Shown: positions 56,480 through 64,000 of the stretch, piece by piece
How the letters are laid out: every line of letters starts with the position of its first letter
Numbering within the stretch: the stretch's first letter is position 1
Assembly (NCBI GenBank): GCA_001692895.1
Contig: KV748189.1
Location: forward strand, 566,432 to 630,431
Source: Cenococcum geophilum 1.58
Taxonomy: Eukaryota; Ascomycota; Dothideomycetes; Gloniales; Gloniaceae
Length of the DNA stretch: 64,000 nucleotides
Direction of reading: 5' to 3'
Notes under the pieces: model-generated
The model's database searches: none
The model's input: the letters and a program-made list of their open reading frames with translations, nothing else
Told to the model about the DNA's origin: nothing
Made by a program: the position numbers and the translations under genes

Positions 56480-57500
56480 ATATATTAGAGTGCCAAAATA
56501 GGTACTCCTACACGCCATTATGCCTAAATACCTTCGCCTATTATATCTAGGGCGAATAACAATAAGAACGGTATTGGTGTTCCATATTAGAAGTTTACAC
56601 TTAGCAAAATAGGTCTTTTAGGGATAATAAACAGTAAAGCTAGAACGCTTATAAGGACCACCGGCCCAGTTGCTATATTTGGCCGTCCGTAAAACCGTTA
56701 TCTTAAGCGTATTAAGTAGCATCTTTCTAAAACAAGTGTCTATTATAGAGCTTAAAGTAGAGGCCAAGAGTGGCAACTTTATACTTTAGCTTATTCTTAA
56801 CCGCGTAGCTCATAAAGGCCGATCTCTTAAAGTAAAAAAGAGAGTCGTTTCCGGGTTAGGGGTTATTTTTAAATAGGTATTTTATAGCTCAAACTGCGCA
56901 TTTAGGTTGCCCTAAAGCGGCAATTATAATTAAGACTCCTTAGTAATTAACGTCCGTTTTATTACGCTTTAGACATAATATTATATAGTCCTCTACTAGC
57001 GTTATATTATTTCTAGTACATTTTATAGCAGAGAAGGCGTGGCTATCTTTCTAAGCCTTAGTATAGGTAATCTTGCCTAGATAAAGGAATCCTATAAAGG
57101 CCGTAGTAACAGCAGCGTTAAAGTTAAGATCCTTAACGGATTGGGTATTTAGGGTAACCAATTAGGCGAGGATATCTTTAGTAATTAGCAATTTTTTAGC
57201 CGTAGTAAAGGGATTTATAGATGTTATACTATCTAGGATCCTCTTAATAATAGGATTATTAAAGACGGAGGTGTTATAATTAGCGTTAATATAGTGGGAT
57301 TAAATTGCGGAGATATAGGCTCTAACTATAGTAGGCTTAATACGGCTTATTCCTAGACTAGTATTACCAAAAATCCGTTAGGTAATCCATTCTCCTAGGT
57401 AATAGAGGGGCGCTAGGTACTTTACCGCTCTATAAAGGTCGCAGTAGCCCTCCTAACTCTTAATTACGGGATAGTATAAATCTCTTATTCTATTAGAGAG
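56480..57500 (-). pseudogene. YR element tyrosine recombinase
   Basis: On the minus strand from about 57420: IKPTIVRAYISAI-SHYI, NNPIIKRILDSIT, TKDILA-LVTLNT, then AAVTTAFIGFLYLGKITYT, which corresponds to the A-F-x-G-F-L-R-x-G-E block carrying the first catalytic Arg (now Tyr) of phage-type integrases in fungal YR elements. VEDYIILCLKRNKTDVN follows. The C-terminal H-x-x-R and Tyr boxes could not be read with certainty past 56880. Confidence 0.72.
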
Positions 57501-60470
57501 GCCGTACTATAATAGTTAGCCGAAGTATTCTAAGGGGGCTTTTACCTTAATCCAGAAATTAAGTAGGGGGTCTTTAAGAGGGACTAGGTCTCCTATTTTA
57601 GCGTTAGATTAAATATAATAAAGAAGCGTATAGTAACGGTAAATTAGAAGTATCCTAATGCGGGTATAGTAATAACACCCTATTGCGATTAAAACGAGAT
57701 AGAGCATTAGCTAGCCTGTTTTCTATAGAGGAAACCTACTTCGTATAAAGCGTAATATTATAGGCTACGGCTAATTAGAGGATCTTACGGAGCGGGTAAT
57801 TACCCAGTCCTTTTACTACTATATTCTAGAATCCTAAGAGTGCTATTATATTATCTATATAGATATAGACTAAGCTATACTCCTACTATATTGCCTAGAG
57901 CTAGAATAAGGTCGTAATTGCTCAAACCTCCCACTCATTAATTAAGGCAAGGCGGTATTCTACATTAGGGTAGCAGCTTAAAGAATTATCTTAGGGTAGA
58001 GATACTAAATAGGGCGGCTATATTATCCCTTAAGAATTCTTAAGAAAGAAGAAGGCCCTATAACTAAGAATCCTAAATACATCTAAGAAGAGATAAAATT
58101 GTTTTTAATCCGTATCGTTAAAGAAGAGGATACTATTTAAAAGGGTAAGAGTATCCCTCCACCATAACAAGTCTTAGCAAAGTTTAGCTATTAGCCGTTA
58201 GTGAGGATAACTACCTACCTTTATAAAAGTGGAGATAAACTCCCAGATAGAGCGGTTATATAAACACCTAAGCCTAATTACCTAGGCGCTCTAAGTAAGT
58301 CTACTAGCTAGTTTTTAACTCTAAACTAGCGTTAGGGATCTACTACTTAATGCTTTATTAATCTCCTTAATCGTAGTAGCCTATTTTAAAGGAGAAAGAC
58401 GTAGCTTAGACTTTAGAGTATCTATAATATAACCTAGGACTTCAGCTATAGTGCCTTTAATATTCTTTAATTCATTTTATAGGATGCCTAATTTATTGCT
58501 TAATTAGTTATATACACTAAGCAATTAAGGGAGAATAGAAGCGTTAAAGAGTATAAAGATAAAGTTATTTAGATAGTGCTTTAAGACGGCGTTTGGGATA
58601 TGTTAGATAAGTATCCAGTAGAATCCCTCTATAAAAAGATTAAATAAAAAGGGTGCAGTTCGAAGGCCAAATAAGAGGCAATATTTAAAATACACTATAC
58701 CCTTCTAGGAGAACCCTATAAGGCGTTAAGCTTTAATAGAAAGTAGGATATTCCAAAAGGCGTCCTTAATGTCCCTTTTAACAATTATATAACTACGGCC
58801 TGCATATATAACGTATTAGAGAACCTAATTAACTGTTAAATATTATAGTATAGCGAATGCTATAGGGATTAAGTCGTTAACAGATTAGCTAGATAGTAAG
58901 GATAAGTTATAAATACGGCGCTATCCCCTATTTGCTTTAGGTACTAAACCTAGCAGCAAGAATATAACGGAAGACGTTGCCATTATAATCCTACCTATGT
59001 CTAGATCGGCGCTAATCTTCTCTAAGATTAGGACCGTATTTGCGGCTATTAAGGCTTAATTCTTCTAGAAGAGGAGCTTAATTTCTAGGTCTACCCCAAT
59101 CTAGTATCCAAACTTTAAGATACCGATAATATTGCGTTAGAGGTTGCTGGGGTATAAAGATAGATAACGCCCCCACGCTTAAATAATTAAGGGGGAGGGA
59201 GAGTCCTGTAGAGGAGAGGAGGGCAGGAAGACTGGAAATAATAGTATAGTATTTAGCCTACCTATACTATAAGGGTAGAGCATAGTTTTAGCGGAGTATA
59301 GGTATAGCTTAATAAAATCCTCTTCCTTTTCTTCCTTTTCCTTATTAACACTTTCCTCTAGTAATTGCTACTTATAATTTCTCGCAGTATACGGGCCACC
59401 GTACTTACTGCAGGTATATAGGAACTTGTAATCCTTACCTAGGTTACACTTCCCTCTATTAAAGCTATAATAAGTCCTTAAGATATTAATGCTTACTTAC
59501 GCGCGTTTTAAGATAAATGCGGATTTATAAGTACTGGGATTGCAATAGATATCTAGGAAGTTACTAAAGATCTTCTAGTTAGCTGGCTCTAACTGGTTCT
59601 TTTAAATAACTATAGAGTGGTGCTCCAAGGCCATAGTCATTAAGGGAGTAATTTAGTAGGTGGTAGATAGCTAGATAACTTAATTATAGAAAGCAAGCAT
59701 TTAGGGAATAAGATCTACTGAAAGATTATTATATAGTTAAGGAAGCCCTCTACCTACACTTTAACGGACGGGTAGTCCTTTATTATCCCTTCTTTCGGTC
59801 TTATAGAAAGGACGCTATTAACGATAAGGATATTATTTTAAGGCTTAGACTAGAGCTAGTATATCTAGAGGCGAGAGAGGTTATTAGGCAAGAAAGTACC
59901 CTAAAATACCTTAAGTATCTCTTTATTCGGGACGCCAGGGAGAAAGGTATTTAGGATATTAGCTATAGATAGAAGTAACTTACCTAGTTTATTAATTAGG
60001 GTTAAGAATAACACTGCTATAGCTAATCTCGCTATTACTATAGCAAGGCTTAATATATAGAGTTTAGTCGCCCGATCTTCCTATTCTTTTTAGACGCGTA
60101 GCATTTTAGTACAGTCCTTCTATTCCTAAAGGAGTCTTATTTTCTAGTTAGTTGCCTAGTCCTTAACCTCCTTTACCTAAGCTCTTCTAATCCTTAGGTC
60201 CTTCTTATATAGTTACTAGAGCCGTTCTTTAGCTTTTTTAGCGGCTAAAGTCTTGCGTTAAGCCGCGGAGAGAGGCGCCATTATAGAGGATAGAGACTAT
60301 AACGCCGGCGTATCGCCTAAAGGTGTAGGGGAAGGTAAGGGAGACTGGTAGGTAACCTCTGAGGAGTTTAGCTTATCAAGTGTGTCATCGTTAGTTAAGT
60401 TTTTAAGGTTTTTACGGATAATTCGCAAAGGTTTAGACGAGCGTATAGGTCGTTAAGTCATTAACAGCAA
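57500..60470 (-). pseudogene. YR element gag-like, RT and RNase H region
   Basis: Reverse transcriptase on the minus strand at about 58950-58250 shows LLFGLRTAPFLFNLFIEGF-WIL, then HYLNNFIFIL (YLDDF with both Asp changed to Asn, G-to-A on the coding strand), then GTIAEVLGYIIDTLKSKLRL and SSRSLTLV. FGLRTAP and the YLDDF-spacing are typical of DIRS-group RTs, not of Gypsy or Copia. Upstream, about 60300-59200, is a basic, helical gag-like region. RNase H should lie between RT and the recombinase (about 58150-57600) but is only weakly readable. Confidence 0.75.
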
Positions 60471-60527
60471 TAATTAATTATTAGAAATTGAGTAAATAAG
60501 GCATTAGCTTTTAAATGAGACTAATAT

Positions 60528-60634
60528 GGAAAGCAAGCAAGTAAGGCTCAATTTTGTGAATGTTAATAATGTTAGTGTTGCTGAGATGCAGGGGTGCTGC
60601 TGCAGTGCTCGCTTAGCCACATAGACATGTCCAT
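60528..60634 (-). repeat. Split direct repeat A1 of YR element
   Basis: A copy of 56138-56244. It keeps more CA and TG (TGCTGCTGCAGTGCTCGC), so it is the less mutated of the two. Confidence 0.85.
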
Positions 60635-60636
60635 AT

Positions 60637-61860
60637 ATGGCCTCGTACAACGATATAACAACTACTACTATATTATTAAATATAAACGCCCTTAAGGATA
60701 GAAACTAAGGCTAGACATTTAAAAGAAAATAGATAAAATAATCTCGTCTATACCTTGGGTTAGACCTATAATTAAATAGATTTAAAAAGAAGAATATAGA
60801 ATTTATAATTAATTTTAATTCTAAAACCCTACCTTTTACAACACTAACTAGCCATGCTGCTGTATTTAGTACTGGTTAAACTCCATTTAAACTCTAGAAT
60901 ACCTAGATACTTAACCCTAGCGTAAATACGCACGTCTGCAATAATAAAGAAGACTTTACCTTCTCCTACCTAGTAGCAGAAGACGATTACCTAATTACTA
61001 GTAGAAATTTAAAAAAAATATAAGCTTATAGAACAGTAATGATTACCATTAATATACCTAATAGGAAGTTAAAAATGAAGCTGTCCTATATAGCATTGGT
61101 ACCCACTATATTTATAAATATTATAGCACTATTAAGGGCTACTACTAACAATATCCATTTTAACTTAGGACGGAACTTGCCACTAGGCGCTAATACACAA
61201 AGAGCCTACGAATTCCCTAGAATCAACTAAATTAGTATTCTCAACCCTTAAGAGATACTAGCCTACATCGGCACCAGATCCGCCTATATTGGCACTAGTT
61301 ACGACAACCGCAACGTTACTAAATACGATATCTATATCGTCACTAAAGTCACCAAATGCATCGCAGCCGGCAGCTCGTGCGAGGACCTATTAAAGATATA
61401 AGAGGCAATTCAAATCAGGCAATAAGCTTCATAAGCACCTAAGAGAAAGCTATATATACAGCCAGCAGTAACAAGAGACTCAGCTAAACACAACGGCTAT
61501 ATCTGAAACCTCACCATATTAAACGATGTCACCATCACTCAACCAGAATCAAACGACTGCCTCAAATGTAAATTAAACTACTACACCATAAGGACTTCAA
61601 GACAATATCTTAGATACAATTAAAGCAATTCCTACCCAGCCAAGCAGTTTACTAGAACCGCTCCAAATGCTAACAAAATCTCGGCCAAACCCTCTACCAA
61701 CTGCCTTACCAAGATCTATTATAATATTCGCAATATCCACAATACTTGCAATATCCGCAATATCTTTACAATTACCCTACTCCTAAAGTGTATCTAAATT
61801 TCCTATTTTAGTACAATTCTCTACCTTTATTTATTTTCTATAGCTTTAACTACACCGTTA
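60637..61860 (+). pseudogene. Copia-C gag end and pre-integrase-like region
   Basis: The frame resumes at 60637-60640 with GLVQRYNNYYYIIKYKRP (knuckle region) and SIPWVRPIIK-I-KEEY. Around 61039-61230 MITINIPNRKLKMKLSYIAL, VPTIFINIIALLRATTNNIHF and FNLGRNLPLG match the GAG-pre-integrase stretch (NVALVP..TNLVSL). From 61260 to 61800 the frame continues with few stops (IGTSYDNRNVTKYDIYIVTK, KRKLYIQPAVTRDSAKHNGY) into an unrecognised tail. No RT. Confidence 0.65.
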
Positions 61861-61874
61861 AATCTAGGGGGGTG

Positions 61875-62086
61875 TATAACCGACTACCGGACCTTGCATA
61901 TTACCCTGTTCACTAGCGTCAGCACTACCCCCATATACCTCGTATATCTTATATTACCCTGTTTCGACTACATATTAGTCTCCCCTTTTATCTTATTCCT
62001 TATACCTTCCTCGTGTATATATAGACGCTTTAGAGCTACATTTACAATCAAGTTGCTTGTTCAATTCCACACTGCAAAGGCTTACA
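61875..62086 (+). repeat. 3' LTR of Copia-C
   Basis: About 212 bp. It starts TATAACCGACTACCGGACC and ends AAGGCTTACA. It is less mutated than the 5' copy. The HET gene's upstream region begins immediately after it. Confidence 0.82.
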
Positions 62087-62465
62087 CTTTAGGTTAATTA
62101 ATTGGCTTATTACTTATAAACTCGGGTCAAAATTTTCGTTGGGGGGTACCAACGATCCGCATGTTAAGCTACGGTACACGGTCCACCTCGGTAGTGCCTT
62201 GGCGTTGTATTGCTCAGGTGTTGACCCGTTCAGATATGTCACGCAGTCGAGTCTACCTATTCCTCCAGCACAGCAACGTGCATGACTTACTCCAGATTAC
62301 CATCTTTCAGCCCAAAAATTGAGAGCTATCTGCCGCCACTTCTCCTAAAACATGTCCCAGCCTGACCAGGGATCACCAGATCCTCATGTGTCATATCTGG
62401 TGAACCACCAGTGGGCTCATCCGGTAGTTAACCCCTATGTCAAGGTAAAGCGACTGTGTTAAGCG
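62087..62465. promoter_or_regulatory. Upstream region of the HET gene, with an in-frame upstream ORF
   Basis: This is the unique sequence between the Copia-C LTR and the HET gene; normal composition returns within about 50 bases. An ATG at 62352 opens a 36-codon frame ending in TAA at 62460, in the same frame as the HET start four bases later. It may be an upstream ORF or an N-terminal extension broken by the stop. A GT...AG pair (about 62424-62471) could remove the stop as a short intron, but it is not typical. Confidence 0.4.
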
Positions 62466-64000
62466 ATGCAGAATCTGTTCTATAACTATCAGAGGCTGGA
62501 CACACCATCGAGCTTTCGACTTTTGCGAATTGGATGTCCTCCTGATGATACGAACGCTCAGTGCCATTACTCGTTGATTCAGACAACATTCGATCAAGCT
62601 CCCCCTTACGAGACTCTTTCCTATGTATGGGGTACGACTGATCGGAGTGAGATGGTGACACTTGGGAACGGCAAGTTTCTGCGCATCACAAAGCTATTGA
62701 AAGAAGCTCTAGCTTTCGTGGAAAGACAATGTTCGGCCGGATATCTGTGGATCGATCAGATTTGTATTGATCAAGACGACAGGAACGAGCGAGGTCATCA
62801 AGTTAAGCTTATGGGCCAGATATACACTTCGTGTTCTCGTGTTCTTGTATGGCTTGGTCGAATGACCAAATTCGACGCTGAACTTTCCTTTGCAGACGAT
62901 CTTGAGCAGAGCCAATCATCAAAAGACACATTGGTCCCAAAAATTTCAACCATGAGGCATCTTATACACCGTTTGCGCAAGGTGACTGGATCTGGCGGAT
63001 CCTCTACGGGAAGTTTCTGGCTTGAAATATTGCAGTCACCGTGGTTCCAAAGAGCATGGGTCTTCCAGGAAATTGTGCTACCCCCGTCAGCATTGTTCAT
63101 CCTGGCCACGATGTCGACGCTTCCGCATCAAGCGCTTACTATATCTCTTTCGGAACTTCATACAATGGTTAATCTCCAACCTATGGGTATAGATGGGGCT
63201 GACGCAGTAGTTAACACCATACGCATCATGTATCGTCGTTGCAGTGAACAGCGCAGAAAAAATGATCATCCTCACTCGTCCATTGAGCAGACGTTGTCTC
63301 TCTTAGCACCCCGGGCGAAAACATCAGAGCAGCTCGATCGACTTTATGCGTTCTTCGGGCTTAATTTAGATGCCTGTATCAATCTGACACCATCGTACAA
63401 TTCTTCCCTAGAGGTAGCTATGATCGATACCGCTACCTCGATAATAGAGGGAACCTGTAGCTTAGATCTCTTCGAAGTTATTCCCAGGGCTGTGGAGTAT
63501 ACAATATACAACGTAGGAATTCCGACCTGGACGCCAGATTTCCGAGAAGAGCAACTCGTTATACCGTTTAAACGATCAAATGCCGACTTTCGACAACTTG
63601 CCAAATCATTCCCCAAGCTGTGTCCTCTATTCATCCCTACTCAAACCACATACTACCGTGGCACGGTTTACTGCGCGGGTGAGGAGAAGCGGATGATACA
63701 GGCTCACGGATTTGTTCTCGACCATGTCGACACCAAAATAGGCTCTCTATCATCTCGAACAACTATTGAGACCCATCTCAATGCACTGTTGAAGCGCTGC
63801 AAGAAGGCTTGGAACAAGATAAAGTGGTCTGTTGAACACAAAGACTCTTTAGCGTCAAGACATAAACGTAAAAGTACTGGACTTGCTGAATTCACCGTTG
63901 ACCTTGGCTTTGCTCCGATACCTACCATAGATAAACTGTACCAGGTGCTCGCTGCAGAAGGCTGTTGCGCACTGAGCTATGAACATCTTCCGCCTTGCCC
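62466..64000 (+). CDS. HET domain (heterokaryon incompatibility) protein, 3' end outside window
   Basis: The frame is open for 511 codons from the ATG at 62466 (MQNLFYNYQRLDTPSSFRLL) to the window end. The HET domain is unmistakable: YETLSYVWG (about residue 48), LWIDQICIDQ (about 94), RVLVWLG (about 121), SPWFQRAWVFQEIVL (about 187) and the downstream AKTSEQLDRLYAFFGL (about 288). These match blocks of fungal HET proteins, which trigger cell death after fusion of incompatible strains or act in immunity-like recognition. The C-terminal half has no motif I recognise. Codon use and base composition are normal, with no RIP stops, although an LTR ends 380 bases upstream. The chosen start follows an in-frame stop at 62460. 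Confidence 0.88.
   Translation, partial: MQNLFYNYQRLDTPSSFRLLRIGCPPDDTNAQCHYSLIQTTFDQAPPYETLSYVWGTTDRSEMVTLGNGKFLRITKLLKEALAFVERQCSAGYLWIDQICIDQDDRNERGHQVKLMGQIYTSCSRVLVWLGRMTKFDAELSFADDLEQSQSSKDTLVPKISTMRHLIHRLRKVTGSGGSSTGSFWLEILQSPWFQRAWVFQEIVLPPSALFILATMSTLPHQALTISLSELHTMVNLQPMGIDGADAVVNTIRIMYRRCSEQRRKNDHPHSSIEQTLSLLAPRAKTSEQLDRLYAFFGLNLDACINLTPSYNSSLEVAMIDTATSIIEGTCSLDLFEVIPRAVEYTIYNVGIPTWTPDFREEQLVIPFKRSNADFRQLAKSFPKLCPLFIPTQTTYYRGTVYCAGEEKRMIQAHGFVLDHVDTKIGSLSSRTTIETHLNALLKRCKKAWNKIKWSVEHKDSLASRHKRKSTGLAEFTVDLGFAPIPTIDKLYQVLAAEGCCALSYEHLPPC

Larger units (their letters stand above)
55920..60636 (-). mobile_element. YR retrotransposon (PAT/DIRS-type) with split direct repeats
   Basis: A 4.7 kb insert interrupts the Copia-C gag; removing it rejoins the frame at about GCATTTAT/GGCCTCG without a clear duplication. 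Repeats are arranged on the plus strand as X1 (55918-56060), Y1 (56138-56244), X2 (56246-56389), then minus-strand genes, then Y2 (60528-60634). Read on the coding strand this is A1-ORFs-B1-A2-B2, the split direct repeat plan of PAT/Ngaro-type elements. It encodes a reverse transcriptase and a tyrosine recombinase but no DDE integrase. YR elements integrate without target duplication, which fits. Confidence 0.82.
54497..62086 (+). mobile_element. Copia-C: Copia-type element lacking most of pol, with nested YR element
   Basis: The LTRs are 212-213 bp (54497-54709 and 61875-62086) and the 5 bp duplication CTTTA lies at 54492-54496 and 62087-62091. Gag is on the plus strand and re-joins across the tyrosine recombinase element at 55920-60636. 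After gag only a pre-integrase-like region is seen and no RT or integrase core, so its own length is only about 2.9 kb. This is probably a deleted, non-autonomous copy. It is RIP-mutated, more weakly near the 3' LTR. Confidence 0.78.

Noticed and set aside
62391-63928. Several minus-strand frames of 62-103 codons
   Set aside because: All are antisense to the continuous HET-domain reading frame.

Overview
The window looks like a chromosome segment of a filamentous ascomycete (Pezizomycotina) with a two-compartment genome. About 52 kb (1 to about 20.0 kb and about 29.2 to 62.1 kb) is AT-rich. There, CpA and TpG are scarce and TpA is in excess, while CpG is not specially depleted, and every recognisable reading frame is broken mainly by TAG and TAA codons. 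That is the footprint of repeat-induced point mutation (RIP). The rest, about 20.1-29.2 kb and 62.1-64.0 kb, has ordinary base composition and holds the only reading frames that still look usable.

Layout: (1) 1-9.5 kb: RIP-degraded non-repeat-like genes. These are a leucine-rich/F-box-like fragment, a protein resembling the Cdc48/p97 N-domain, an unrecognised coiled-coil protein and, on the minus strand, a DUF3435 tyrosine recombinase of the kind known as Starship captain. (2) 9547-20024: a pogo-type DNA transposon with long terminal inverted repeats and a TA target duplication, split by a 7.95 kb chromovirus LTR retrotransposon (Gypsy-A, identical-length 424 bp LTRs, CTAGT duplication). (3) 20.1-21.2 kb: a CorA-like membrane protein pseudogene that is RIP-scarred towards the transposon and clean away from it. 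(4) 21.2-29.4 kb: a gene-poor island with one convincing gene, a 229-residue acidic protein on the minus strand (23542-24231), and a broken helical fragment at its right edge. (5) 29.4-32.9 kb: an NLR-type PNP_UDP domain fragment cut by a hAT transposon. (6) 33444-52519: a Copia retrotransposon of about 6 kb expanded to 19 kb by four nested insertions. These are a short solo LTR, a minus-strand chromovirus Gypsy-B that itself carries a palindromic MITE and another solo LTR, a 5'-truncated Tad-type LINE, and a 4.7 kb non-coding retro-insertion with internal 1.5 kb tandem duplication and hairpin minisatellite. (7) 53659-54082: a solo Gypsy-A LTR that escaped RIP. (8) 54497-62086: a second Copia-type element whose gag is split by a minus-strand reverse transcriptase plus tyrosine recombinase element with split direct repeats (PAT/DIRS type). 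(9) 62466 to the end: a HET-domain (heterokaryon incompatibility) gene, open to the window edge.

The insertions can be placed in order because target duplications and reading frames re-join across most of them. Little here is likely to be expressed except the acidic-protein gene and the HET gene. Boundaries given for the elements are from visible duplications and terminal sequences; boundaries of degraded coding regions are approximate.
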